DNA of 64,000 nt from contig NZ_MTHB01000305.1 in assembly GCF_002220365.1 (NCBI RefSeq), forward strand, positions 103,011 to 167,010. Reading direction: 5' to 3'. Origin of the DNA: Caballeronia sordidicola. Lineage in GTDB: Bacteria > Pseudomonadota > Gammaproteobacteria > Burkholderiales > Burkholderiaceae. Both the position numbers and the translations under genes were made by a program. This document shows positions 35,742 to 44,445 of this stretch, piece by piece. Position 1 is the first letter of the stretch, and every line of letters begins with the position of its first letter. The notes under the pieces were generated by a model that was not told the DNA's origin, did not search any database, and was given only the letters and a program-made list of their open reading frames with translations.

Positions 35742-36740
35742 ATGGCGGGTTTGAAGCATTGGGCAGCAATCGCGGCGTTGGGTCTCACTACGTTCGCACA
35801 CGCGGATACGGCGTTGCTCAACGTCTCCTACGACGTCACGCGCGAGTTGTACAAGGACATCGATACCGCGTTTATTGCTGACTATAAGCAGAAGACCGGC
35901 CAGACGCTTTCCGTGCGTCAGTCGCATGGGGCGTCGAGTGCGCAGGCTTTGTCGGTGATGCAGGGTCTGCAGGCTGACGTGGTCACGATGAACCAGCCGA
36001 ACGATATCGACTTGCTGGTCGAGCGCGGCGGCCTTGTGCCCGCCAACTGGCGCACGCTGCTGCCGAATAACGCGGTGCCTTACACGACTACCATGGTGTT
36101 TCTGGTGCGTCATGGCAACCCGAAGAGCATCTTGGACTGGAGCGATCTCGCGCGTCCCGGCGTGCAGGTCGTGATCGCTAATCCGAAGACGTCGGGCAAC
36201 GGGCGTTACGCGTATCTGGCGGCGTGGGGTTACAAGAAGCAGCAAGGTGCAACCGATGCGCAGGCTCAAGCGTTCGAGAAAGCCATTTTCAAGAACGTGC
36301 CGGTGCTGGACACGGGTGGTCGTGGTGCCACGACAACCTTCACGCAACGCGGTATTGGCGACGTGCTGGTGACGTTTGAAAACGAAGTTGCGTTGATGAA
36401 TGCGGGCGCGTCGGGCAAGGATTTCGACGCGGTGTATCCGTCGGTGAGTTTGTTAGCCGAACCGCCTGTCGCGGTGGTTGCGAAAGTCGTGGACAAGCGT
36501 GGGACGCGCAAGGAGGCGCAGGCGTACCTGGACTATTTGTGGACCCCGGCGGCGCAGGAAATCATCGCGCAACATCATCTGCGGCCACGTAATGCCGACG
36601 TGCTTGCCAAGCACGCAAGCGAATTCAAGCCGATCAAGACGTTCACGGTGGAGCAGGTTTTCGGCAACTGGCAGAAAGCGCAGCAAACCCATTTCTCCGA
36701 TGGCGGCACGTTCGATCAGGTGATTGTGGATAAGAACTGA
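35742..36740 (+). CDS. sbp: Sulfate/thiosulfate ABC transporter periplasmic binding protein
   Basis: This 332-residue periplasmic protein has a short signal peptide ending FAHA (about residue 21) and the family sequence LNVSYDVTRELYKDI at the mature N-terminus. QSHGASSAQALSVMQGLQADV, NPKTSGNGRYAYLAAWGY and DTGGRGATTTFTQRGIGDV form the sulfate-binding cleft. It delivers sulfate to a CysTWA permease for cysteine synthesis. The permease and ATPase genes are not here; it is an orphan binding protein presumably serving a transporter elsewhere. Confidence 0.94.
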   Translation: MAGLKHWAAIAALGLTTFAHADTALLNVSYDVTRELYKDIDTAFIADYKQKTGQTLSVRQSHGASSAQALSVMQGLQADVVTMNQPNDIDLLVERGGLVPANWRTLLPNNAVPYTTTMVFLVRHGNPKSILDWSDLARPGVQVVIANPKTSGNGRYAYLAAWGYKKQQGATDAQAQAFEKAIFKNVPVLDTGGRGATTTFTQRGIGDVLVTFENEVALMNAGASGKDFDAVYPSVSLLAEPPVAVVAKVVDKRGTRKEAQAYLDYLWTPAAQEIIAQHHLRPRNADVLAKHASEFKPIKTFTVEQVFGNWQKAQQTHFSDGGTFDQVIVDKN

Positions 36741-36759
36741 GGCTGCAGGCTGGTGAAAC

Positions 36760-36796
36760 AAAAAATCCCCCATGACCTGATGATCGCGGGGGATTC
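36760..36796 (-). terminator. Terminator of the biotin operon
   Basis: On the - strand the stem AATCCCCC / GGGGGATT is followed by TTTTTG, about 70 bases after the bioB stop. Confidence 0.82.
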
Positions 36797-36864
36797 TGGA
36801 CATCGACTGACTTCACTTCACCGCACCTTCGCGGCCTGGATCAGTGAATCAAGCAGCTTGTTGT

Positions 36865-37938
36865 TCACTGCACCTGCGCGTGTCCGCACTTCACATCACA
36901 AGCCTCGGCCGCTTGCATCTGCTGCGACGCTTCTGCGCGCATTCCCAAACGCTCCAGCAACTTCCGGTCGGCTTCAGCCTGCGGGTTGCTCGTCGTCAGC
37001 AACTGGTCGCCATAGAAAATCGAATTCGCGCCGGCGAGGAAACACAGCGCCTGCAGCGCTTCATCCATCTGCTCGCGTCCCGCCGATAACCGGACCATCG
37101 CCTTGGGCATCGTGATGCGCGCAACCGCGATCGTACGTACGAATTCAAACGGATCCAGCGGTGCGGTACCCGTCAGCGGCGTGCCTTCCACCTGCACCAG
37201 ATTGTTGATAGGCACCGATTCCGGATACGGCTCCATGTTCGCCAGTTGCGTGATCAGACCGGCCCGTTCACGCCGCGTTTCACCCATGCCGACAATCCCG
37301 CCGCAGCACACATTGATCCCGGCATCGCGGACATGTTCGAGCGTATCCAGGCGATCCTGATACGTACGCGTCGAGATGATCTGGCCGTAGAACTCCGGCG
37401 ATGTATCGAGGTTATGGTTGTAGTAATCCAGCCCCGCGTCGCGCAAGCGTTCCGCCTGATGCGCTTCCAGCATGCCGAGCGTCACGCAGGTTTCCAGGCC
37501 CATGGCCTTCACGCCGCGAATCATATCGGCGATCGGTTCAAGATGCTGGTCCTTCGGATTGCGCCACGCCGCGCCCATGCAAAAACGCGTCGCGCCGTTC
37601 GCCTTGGCGACTTCGGCGGCCTTCAGGACCTCATCGACGGCCATCAGTTTCTCGGCCTTAAGCCCCGTGTCGTGATGCGACGACTGCGGGCAGTATGCGC
37701 AATCTTCCGGGCAACCGCCGGTCTTGATCGACAACAGCGTGGAGAGTTGAACCGTGTTGGCATCGAAGTGTTCGCGATGCACAGCCTGAGCGCGAAACAT
37801 CAAATCGTTGAAGGGCAGGTCGTAGAGCGCGACAATATCCGCCACGCGCCAGCGAGCCAGCGTTTGCGGTGCGGCGGGTTGAGCGGCGGGTTGGGCAGCG
37901 GGTTGGGCGGCTTTGTCGGTGGATTGCACTTGCGTCAT
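36865..37938 (-). CDS. bioB: Biotin synthase BioB
   Basis: This 357-residue radical-SAM enzyme inserts sulfur into dethiobiotin. The radical-SAM cluster is CPEDCAYC (about residues 75-82); FCMGAAWR, CVTLGM, NHNLDTSPEFY and GGIVGMGET are further BioB motifs. The N-terminus carries a non-family extension with a 12-base/4-residue tandem repeat (AAQP x3). AAGGA precedes the ATG. It is the last gene of bioA-bioF-bioD-bioB and ends in its own terminator. Confidence 0.97.
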   Translation of the reverse strand: MTQVQSTDKAAQPAAQPAAQPAAPQTLARWRVADIVALYDLPFNDLMFRAQAVHREHFDANTVQLSTLLSIKTGGCPEDCAYCPQSSHHDTGLKAEKLMAVDEVLKAAEVAKANGATRFCMGAAWRNPKDQHLEPIADMIRGVKAMGLETCVTLGMLEAHQAERLRDAGLDYYNHNLDTSPEFYGQIISTRTYQDRLDTLEHVRDAGINVCCGGIVGMGETRRERAGLITQLANMEPYPESVPINNLVQVEGTPLTGTAPLDPFEFVRTIAVARITMPKAMVRLSAGREQMDEALQALCFLAGANSIFYGDQLLTTSNPQAEADRKLLERLGMRAEASQQMQAAEACDVKCGHAQVQ

Positions 37939-37973
37939 GTGAGGATCCTTTTCGTTTTGCGGATAACGATGAA

Positions 37974-38699
37974 TTATTGGCCCGCGCCGGCTGAACGAAG
38001 CGCGTCCAGCAGCACGGAGGTATCTATATAAGTCGTCGCCACGCGAGCTTCCGGCGGCGTGAGGCGAGGAATCGTGCCGAGCAGCGGCGCGTTGTATTGA
38101 CTGTCGAGCCGCAGCCGGATTGCTTCTATATTTTCAGCGGGAAACAGCATGCCGGGATCGATCTGGTTCGCCACCCAGCCCACCAGATGCAGCCCCCGTG
38201 CCGCGATGGCCTCAGCGCTCAGCAGCGCGTGACTGATGCAGCCGAGCCGCATGCCGACCACCAGCACGACTGGCAGGTTCAACGCGAACGCGAGGTCGGC
38301 GGTATCGTGGACATCGGTGAGCGGCACGCGGAACCCGCCCACGCCTTCCACCACCACCACGTCCGCTTGCTTCACGGCGAACTGGTGCGCTTCCACGATC
38401 CGCGCGATATCCAGCGACACGTTCTCGCGCGCCGCCGCGATGTGCGGCGCGGCGGCTTCTTTGAGCATGAATGGCGTGCGTATCGACGGCGGCAGCGCAA
38501 CGTTCGCGGCGGCATCGAGTTGATCCGCATCTTCGTTGTGCCACTCGCCGTCCCGTTCGAACGCGCCCGCCGCGATGGGTTTCATCGCGGCGGCACGCAG
38601 GCCAAGTGCGGCGAAGCCATGCAGCAACGCAGCCGATACCAGCGTCTTGCCGATCTCGGTATCGGTGCCGGTGACGAAGAGTGAAAGTGGCGCGGTCAT
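37974..38699 (-). CDS. bioD: Dethiobiotin synthetase BioD
   Basis: This 241-residue ATP-dependent enzyme closes the ureido ring of dethiobiotin from diaminopelargonate and CO2. The P-loop is FVTGTDTEIGKT (residues about 8-19); KPIAAGAF and VVEGVGGFRVPL (substrate/Mg binding) are conserved. The start overlaps the bioF stop by four bases, and bioB follows 35 bases after. Confidence 0.96.
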   Translation of the reverse strand: MTAPLSLFVTGTDTEIGKTLVSAALLHGFAALGLRAAAMKPIAAGAFERDGEWHNEDADQLDAAANVALPPSIRTPFMLKEAAAPHIAAARENVSLDIARIVEAHQFAVKQADVVVVEGVGGFRVPLTDVHDTADLAFALNLPVVLVVGMRLGCISHALLSAEAIAARGLHLVGWVANQIDPGMLFPAENIEAIRLRLDSQYNAPLLGTIPRLTPPEARVATTYIDTSVLLDALRSAGAGQ

Positions 38700-39916
38700 A
38701 ATCGATTACTCAAGGTTTGCAGTGCATTATCGAGCTTCGCGAGGTCGTCGTGGCTATGCGCTGCCGACAGCGAAATGCGCAGGCGCGATGTGCCTGCCGG
38801 GACAGTTGGCGGACGGATTGCGGGCACCCACATGCGGTATTCATCGAGTGCGGCGGCGAGCCTAAGCGTCTCTTCATTGCCGCCGATAATCAACGGTTGA
38901 ACGGCAGTATGCGAATCCACGGGCGACCATCGCGTGCGCTTTAGCATGGCGCGCGTACTGTCGATGAGCGTAGCGAGATGCGCACGTCTTGCGTCACCTT
39001 CACCGCTGCCGATAATCTGCAAACTCGCCGATACCGCATGCGCCACGGCCGGCGCCGACGCCGTCGTAAAGATGTACGGCCGCGCGCGCTGCACGAACCA
39101 TTCGATCACCGTCTCATGCGCGATCACGAACGCGCCGGACACGCCTGCTGCCTTGCCCAACGTGCCGACGTACACAAGATGCGGCGAGCGCGACGCGGCC
39201 TCAGCCAGCGCACCGCGGCCTTGCGGACCGAGCACGCCAAAGCCGTGTGCGTCGTCGACAACCAGCCACGCGCCGTGACGCTCCGCGAGCTCGAGCAACG
39301 ATCCAAGCGGGGCGATGTCGCCGTCCATGCTGAAGACGGAATCCGTAACGATGATCTTCGTGCCGCCCTCATTGGCCGATGCTTCGAGCAGGGCGTCGAG
39401 CGCTTCGGCGTCGGCATGAGGATAGACGCGAATTTGCGCACGCGACAAACGCGCGCCATCAATCAGTGATGCATGGTTCAACGCGTCGCAGAACATGAGC
39501 GTGTCACGGCCGCCCGATGGACCCACGGCGCCGAGCGTGGTCAGCGTCGCGAGGTTCGCCATGTAGCCGGTGCTGAAATACAGCGCTCGCGGCTGGTCAA
39601 CAAAACCGCCGGAGAACGCCGCGAGGTCGTCTTCCAGCTTCGCATGCGCGCGCGAATGGCCGCCGAGCAAATGCGATCCGCCGCTGCCCGCACCATATTT
39701 TTGCGCTCCTTCGGCAAGTGCTTCGCGCAAGGTTTCATGCGCTGCGAGCCCGAGATAATCGTTGCTCGCGAAGCCGATGATCTCGCGTCCGTCGACCGTC
39801 ATGTGAGCGGCGCAGGCGCTGTCGGCGATGCGTCGGCGACGACGCAAGCCGTTGCGCTCGATATCGGCGAGACCTTGCTTCAAAGGCTCGAAAAGAGCTG
39901 GCGATGTGTCGCTCAT
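38696..39916 (-). CDS. bioF: 8-amino-7-oxononanoate synthase BioF
   Basis: This 406-residue PLP enzyme condenses pimeloyl-ACP/CoA with alanine. FASNDYLGLAAH near residue 50, SGGSHLLGGHSRAHAKLE, VVDDAHGFGVLGPQGRG (PLP-binding Asp and His) and GTLGKAAGVSGAFV with the Schiff-base Lys are the classic motifs. It overlaps both bioA and bioD by four bases. Confidence 0.97.
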   Translation of the reverse strand: MSDTSPALFEPLKQGLADIERNGLRRRRRIADSACAAHMTVDGREIIGFASNDYLGLAAHETLREALAEGAQKYGAGSGGSHLLGGHSRAHAKLEDDLAAFSGGFVDQPRALYFSTGYMANLATLTTLGAVGPSGGRDTLMFCDALNHASLIDGARLSRAQIRVYPHADAEALDALLEASANEGGTKIIVTDSVFSMDGDIAPLGSLLELAERHGAWLVVDDAHGFGVLGPQGRGALAEAASRSPHLVYVGTLGKAAGVSGAFVIAHETVIEWFVQRARPYIFTTASAPAVAHAVSASLQIIGSGEGDARRAHLATLIDSTRAMLKRTRWSPVDSHTAVQPLIIGGNEETLRLAAALDEYRMWVPAIRPPTVPAGTSRLRISLSAAHSHDDLAKLDNALQTLSNRL

Positions 39917-41301
39917 GCGGCCTCCGATAATGTGGCGTCGAAGACAGTGCGGGTGCGTTCGGCGAGCAGCGTCAGTTCGTCGTCGCTGAGGATGTACGGT
40001 GGCATCAGATAGACAGTCTTGCCTATCGGTCTCAACAATAGCTCGTGTTTCAAGGCATTTTCGAAGAAACGCCGCGAGAATGAGCGTGCCTGAGCGGGGT
40101 CTTCTATGATCGCATCGAAGGCGAAGATCGTGCCGCGTTCGCGCAGGTTCCTGACGTGCCGATGATCTTGAAGCGGGCTCAGTGCAGCGCGCAAGACGGA
40201 AGATTTGCGGCGGTTCTCTTCAAGCACATTCGCGCTTTCGAACAGATCGAGCGTCGCCAGGGCGGCGCGGCATGCAAGCGGGTTGCCCGTGTACGAATGC
40301 GAGTGCAGGAAACCGCGCGTCATGTCGTCATCGTAGAACGCGGCATAGATTTCATCGCGTGTCAGCACGATCGATAGCGGTAAATACCCGCCGCTGATCC
40401 CCTTCGATAAACACAGGAAATCCGGCCAGATCGCAGCCTGTTCGCATGCGAAGAACGTGCCGCTGCGACCACAGCCGACGGCGATTTCATCGGCGATGAG
40501 ATGCACGCCGTAGTCATCGCACAAGGCACGCAAGCCCTTCAAATATGAGGGATCGTGCATCGCCATGCCGGCGGCGCACTGTACCAGCGGCTCCACGATC
40601 ACGGCTGCAAGCTGCGAGGCCTTGGCGTCGAATAGTGTTTTCATATCGGCGAGCGCGCGTTGGGCGACATCGCGCGCCGTCTCACCTTCGCGGGCCTGGC
40701 GGGCATCCGGCGACATCACCACGTGCGCATGGCGAATCAGCGGATCGTAGGCGTCCTTGAACAACGCGACATCGGTTACGCCGAGCGCGCCGATAGTCTC
40801 GCCGTGATAGCTGTTCGCGAGGCACACGAATTCGCGCTTCTCCGCGTGGCCACTATTGCGCCAGAAGTGGAAGCTCATCTTCAATGCGATTTCGACCGCC
40901 GACGCGCCGTCAGAAGCGAAAAACGCATGCCCCAGCGTGTGCTGCGTCAGGGCGTGCAGACGCTCGGCGAGCAGGACGGCGGGTTCGTGCGTGCAACCGG
41001 CGAGCATGGCGTGTTCGAGCGTGTCGAGCTGATCTTTCAGTGCTGCATTGATGTGAGGGTTCGCGTGGCCGAAGAGGTTGACCCACCACGAGCTGATGGC
41101 ATCGAGATAGCGATGGCCGTCGTGGTCGTAGAGCCACGCGCCCTTGCCGCGAGCGACGGGCACGAGCGGGGTGCGCTCGTGATGCTTCATTTGCGTACAC
41201 GGATGCCATACGGCGCGTAGCGAGCGTGCAACCCAGTCATCGGGTGCAGGCTTGAGCTGGTTGTTCAGGTTCAAAACGACTCCAGGGGAGCGGCCAGTCA
41301 T
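39913..41301 (-). CDS. bioA: Adenosylmethionine-8-amino-7-oxononanoate aminotransferase BioA
   Basis: This 462-residue PLP aminotransferase makes 7,8-diaminopelargonate using SAM as amino donor. WHPCTQMKHHE near residue 32, ISSWWVNLFGHANP, ANSYHGETIGALGVTD, LIADEIAVGCGRSGTFF and LCLSKGISGGYLPLS (Schiff-base Lys) identify it. The ATG at 41301 lacks a good ribosome-binding site, whereas a TTG at 41274 has TGGAG upstream, so the protein may be nine residues shorter. An inverted repeat TGCTC-agtc-GAGCA spans the region just before the ATG; it does not resemble a BirA box. Confidence 0.95.
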   Translation of the reverse strand: MTGRSPGVVLNLNNQLKPAPDDWVARSLRAVWHPCTQMKHHERTPLVPVARGKGAWLYDHDGHRYLDAISSWWVNLFGHANPHINAALKDQLDTLEHAMLAGCTHEPAVLLAERLHALTQHTLGHAFFASDGASAVEIALKMSFHFWRNSGHAEKREFVCLANSYHGETIGALGVTDVALFKDAYDPLIRHAHVVMSPDARQAREGETARDVAQRALADMKTLFDAKASQLAAVIVEPLVQCAAGMAMHDPSYLKGLRALCDDYGVHLIADEIAVGCGRSGTFFACEQAAIWPDFLCLSKGISGGYLPLSIVLTRDEIYAAFYDDDMTRGFLHSHSYTGNPLACRAALATLDLFESANVLEENRRKSSVLRAALSPLQDHRHVRNLRERGTIFAFDAIIEDPAQARSFSRRFFENALKHELLLRPIGKTVYLMPPYILSDDELTLLAERTRTVFDATLSEAA

Positions 41302-41339
41302 GTGCTCAGTCGAGCACTCAGGCCACGCTCCCGATCACA

Positions 41340-42137
41340 TTAGGCAAGCCACGACGGCTTGCTCTTTTCCAGAAAACTGCGCACGCCCTCGCGGCCTTCG
41401 TCCGAGGCGCGAATTCGCGCGATACGGTCGGCAGTGTCCGAGATCAGCGTTTCATCGATTGCCTTGTCTGCCAGATCGACCACGAGTTGCTTGCACTCGC
41501 GCACGGCGTTCGGGCTATTGGCGGCGATCGCGGCTGCGACTGCATCGACGGTGGCATCCAGCGCATCTGCCGCAACGACCTGATGCACGAGGCCGATGCG
41601 CAGCGCTTCGCCGGCATCGAAGCGCTCAGCGGTCACGAAGTATCGGTGCGATGCGCGCGCGCCTATTGCCCGGATCACGTAGGGCGCGATGGTCGCGGGC
41701 ATCAGCCCGAGCTTCGCCTCCGATAAGCAGAAGTGCGCTGATTCCGCACAGATTGCTATATCGGCGACGGCCACGAGGCCCATGCCGCCTGCGTACGCGT
41801 CGCCCTGGACCTGCGCGATCACGGGTTTGTTGCACGCGTAGAGGGTGTTGAGCATGGTGGCGAGGCCGAGTGCATCGGCGCGATTTTCTGCGTCCGAGTA
41901 CGCCGCCATGCGTTTCATCCAGTTGAGGTCGGCGCCGGCGCAGAAAGCGGGGCCGTTTGCAGCGAGGATGATGACGCGGATGGAGGAGTCGTCGGCGAGC
42001 GCGCGAAAAGCCGCGGTCAATTCGACGATGGTGGCTTCGTCGAAGGCGTTGCGGACGTCGGGGCGATCGAGCGTGACGCGTGCCACGTAGCCGTCGACGG
42101 TGACTTTCAGGCGCTGCAGGTTCATTGCATCGGTCAT
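41340..42137 (-). CDS. Enoyl-CoA hydratase/isomerase family protein
   Basis: This 265-residue crotonase-fold enzyme has the oxyanion-hole segments NGPAFCAGADLNWM (about residue 63) and QGDAYAGGMGLVAVAD (about 104). Catalytic Glu candidates are in CLSEAKLGLMPATIAPYV (about 134). That last stretch resembles methylglutaconyl-CoA hydratases (LiuC) of leucine degradation, so this may serve with the HMG-CoA lyase at 33 kb, though they are 7 kb apart. The ATG at 42137 removes an unconserved extension. It is upstream of bioA with a 38-base gap. Confidence 0.88.
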   Translation of the reverse strand: MTDAMNLQRLKVTVDGYVARVTLDRPDVRNAFDEATIVELTAAFRALADDSSIRVIILAANGPAFCAGADLNWMKRMAAYSDAENRADALGLATMLNTLYACNKPVIAQVQGDAYAGGMGLVAVADIAICAESAHFCLSEAKLGLMPATIAPYVIRAIGARASHRYFVTAERFDAGEALRIGLVHQVVAADALDATVDAVAAAIAANSPNAVRECKQLVVDLADKAIDETLISDTADRIARIRASDEGREGVRSFLEKSKPSWLA

Positions 42138-42825
42138 GGGGGGGTCTCGATGTGCGCGACTCGGTGTTTCGCTGAGCACCAATTATCTCTAAATTCGCCG
42201 CGGGATTCGATTTTGGGAGGCCGGGGACCTTGGGCGGCGCGCGGGGCGCGAACGTGGATTGAGCGGGGTCATGGCTAACTTCGCTTATCGTGACGGGTCT
42301 TGGTGGGGTACGGGGGCTATTTCGCGCTGGTGCACGGGAAGAGGTTTTTCGCTTGCACACCGGCGGGCGGACGCGAGGGTGGGGGGTTTTGGGGTAGCGG
42401 TTGGGGGCAGTGCTGAGGTGCCAGGTTCCTGGGTTTGCGGTCGGAGTCAGTGCCGGGTTCTGCTTCCAGGGGGCTGCGGTCCGCTGTGTAAGCTATTTTC
42501 TCGGCGCTATTAGCCACGTGCGGGAGCGGAAAGGCGACCTTTCGAAAAACCGCGCACAGTCCGAAAATACGAGACTCTAGTGCGCTCCTCGCACGATTGC
42601 GCGACGAAATCAACGTGTCAGGCCCGACATAGGCGGCCCTGTGTCGCACGGTGAAAAGCAATCCTTCGCGCGCCAGCGACGACTTCAGCAAGACTCCGAG
42701 GAAGCGGAAGCAAACGGAACCCGAGCGCGAACTCTACGGTCGCAAACGACTGTGGTTCTGTTTTTGAGATGAGGTGTGCGTAAAGTGCGGTAGGTTACCG
42801 TCGTTGCAACAAAACAATAGTCAGG
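42138..42825. other. Non-coding-looking, G-rich region
   Basis: No open frame here has normal protein composition. The part from about 42290 to 42480 is very G-rich on the + strand (many ggg and gggg runs). A leftward frame at 42317-42691 is rich in Pro, Arg and Ser; similar tails are, to my recollection, scattered in Burkholderia intergenic DNA, but I cannot verify that. It separates core metabolism from the unknown gene trio. Confidence 0.5.
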
Positions 42826-43647
42826 ATGCCGAGAGAACTCATTGTTGTTCAAGGCACGACTTATGCCTCGTACGCCGAGCATGAAGTTCATGGTAACGCA
42901 ACCGATTCGGGGCCTGCCTTGTTCGAGGGCGCGTCCTTATACGATTGGGTGAATGACTTTGAACTCGTTCGAGACGCCGAAACTTGGCTGAGATCGAAAT
43001 TTTCGGACTTCAGCTGCATCGGTCGCCTGAGCATCCTTGAGTATTTGCGCAATAAGGTTATGCAAGGCGAGGTCCGTGTGGTCCGGGCAGAACCCATGAG
43101 CGCAGACAATGGTTTCGTCCAACCACCCCGGCTGGCTGCGCCAAGATCCTGGGAGACGAAACCCTTTGACCCGCCGTACACATATTACAGTTCGTTACCG
43201 GTCGCGTCCTTTGACTTCGACGGCTGGCAAAGCCAGCTTGAGAGTTGGACAAATGACTTCAGCGACGCGGTAGCGACAGCGTTGCCGACGCTTCGGGGAA
43301 GTAACCTGACGCGTACGCAATTGAACGTCGCCGCTGCAATTGTCGGCGTGTTTAACCAAGGCTCGCGTTTGACCGACGCCGTAGATTTAGGCGATGTGAC
43401 GGCAATCGGCGAGGCATCGACTCCGTTGAGCGGAGCAGCGCCATTCGAGTATTTTTCTAGCGCGCCATCCGACGGCGTGCTTTCAATGGCAATGCGCTCG
43501 GGCCGCGATGCGCAGTGCTTTGCAGACAATGAGCAGGACATGGAAATGTGCAACGTCGCCAAAGCGATGTATGGCGGCGACCCCCGAACCTACGCGCTGT
43601 GCAGTTCACGCGCGGCCGAAAACTACCGCACTTGCTTGGGATATTAA
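42826..43647 (+). CDS. Hypothetical protein with Cys-patterned C-terminus (gene A of an unknown trio)
   Basis: A 273-residue protein without signal peptide or membrane helix. The N-terminal half (TTYASYAEHEV, LYDWVNDFELVRDAETWL) and the middle (NLTRTQLNVAAAIVGVFN) look like folded domains I cannot name. The last 45 residues contain four Cys in the order C-x10-C-x16-C-x10-C, with DMEMCNVAKAMYGGDPRTY and AAENYRTCLGY. In my memory, similar Cys-spaced tails occur in polymorphic or type VI secretion toxin-like proteins; that is only a weak lead. The ribosome-binding site is poor. The DNA is somewhat lower in GC than its neighbours. Confidence 0.68.
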   Translation: MPRELIVVQGTTYASYAEHEVHGNATDSGPALFEGASLYDWVNDFELVRDAETWLRSKFSDFSCIGRLSILEYLRNKVMQGEVRVVRAEPMSADNGFVQPPRLAAPRSWETKPFDPPYTYYSSLPVASFDFDGWQSQLESWTNDFSDAVATALPTLRGSNLTRTQLNVAAAIVGVFNQGSRLTDAVDLGDVTAIGEASTPLSGAAPFEYFSSAPSDGVLSMAMRSGRDAQCFADNEQDMEMCNVAKAMYGGDPRTYALCSSRAAENYRTCLGY

Positions 43648-43973
43648 CGGCTGCCAACGACAAAGTATTCATCACGTTCTACGACGACGAAAGCGACGCT
43701 TTCAAATACTCATGGCTACGGCGCTCGACCGTTGAGCCGTTTCTCGACCGCGCGCCCATTGACGCATTGCCGTCCCCCGCGCCGGGAGCGCCGATCACCA
43801 ACGAGGACGCACGCTTGCTCGGCGGCATGGCGTTCATGAGTCTGGTTGGGGGCCGTCAGAGCCTTCGCGACCGCTTGGAGATTGTGACGGCCACGCCGAT
43901 GGATTGGACGCAACTGGCCCCGCCAACCATGCCCGCGCCACCGCCCCGGCCAGCAACCGACCCTACGGACTGA
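43632..43973 (+). CDS. Hypothetical protein (gene B), overlapping gene A
   Basis: A 113-residue protein if it starts at the TTG at 43632, sixteen bases before the end of gene A and in a different frame. That arrangement suggests translational coupling. It begins LLGILTAANDKVFITFYDDESD, a plausible beta-strand pair, followed by WLRRSTVEPFLDRAPI and LLGGMAFMSLVGG; the tail is Pro-rich (PPTMPAPPPRP). No ATG start exists in this frame. A GTG at 43548 is possible but lies 100 bases inside gene A. A frameshift that split one A-B gene is an alternative. Function unknown; a small partner or immunity role fits the layout only. Confidence 0.5.
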   Translation: MLGILTAANDKVFITFYDDESDAFKYSWLRRSTVEPFLDRAPIDALPSPAPGAPITNEDARLLGGMAFMSLVGGRQSLRDRLEIVTATPMDWTQLAPPTMPAPPPRPATDPTD

Positions 43974-44015
43974 CTGAAGGCACACGGTAATTTTCGACAC
44001 TGGCACATCGACATC

Positions 44016-44309
44016 ATGGCGGCGCAAGGCCGCGACCTGACGCTTGGTTTGTCACTGGATGCCGTTCGAACAACCATCACCTTTCAGACCGCAACTCGAT
44101 GTTCCATTGAAAACTTCGGCATCACTAACATCGTGGATGACATTGCGATCCTTGAGGATGGCACACAGGCCTATGACGATGCGCTCGTGAAGCTCAGTAA
44201 CTGCGAGCGCCTGCACCGTGCAATGCAACCCAACTGGATCGTCAGCGTATCGTCGGCGGTCGGTGTCAACGCGTTGGTGGAGTGCGTCGATATCAGCGTG
44301 CAGCCGTAG
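44016..44309 (+). CDS. Hypothetical protein (gene C of the trio)
   Basis: A 97-residue soluble protein starting at an ATG 43 bases after gene B. The composition is protein-like (RTTITFQTATRCSIENFG, NIVDDIAILEDGTQAYDDAL, WIVSVSSAVGVNALVECVDI), with no signal peptide. I recognise no family. Direction and spacing suggest a single transcript with genes A and B. The Shine-Dalgarno sequence is weak. Confidence 0.5.
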   Translation: MAAQGRDLTLGLSLDAVRTTITFQTATRCSIENFGITNIVDDIAILEDGTQAYDDALVKLSNCERLHRAMQPNWIVSVSSAVGVNALVECVDISVQP

Positions 44310-44445
44310 ACGAGGCATTTCGCACATATGGACAAAGAGAATGGCTGACTCAGGCAGACTGCTAACTCAGGAACCTGGCAACCCGGCATTGACTCAGACC
44401 GCTAGCCTCAGGACCAGCTACCAGCCTTTTGCTGACTCAAACGCC

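Noticed and set aside
41296..41316. Inverted repeat before bioA as a BirA operator
   Set aside because: TGCTC-agtc-GAGCA does not fit the long TTGTAAAC...GTTTACAA palindrome recognised by BirA; no BirA-like box seen.
42317..42691. 124-codon leftward frame in the G-rich gap
   Set aside because: Pro/Arg/Ser-rich composition without a domain or start signal; treated as non-coding.
44344..44440. Repeated GACTCA(G/A) motifs (44347, 44364 as aactcag, 44391, 44434)
   Set aside because: Short, irregularly spaced, and partly within the 3' end of genes; not clearly beyond chance.
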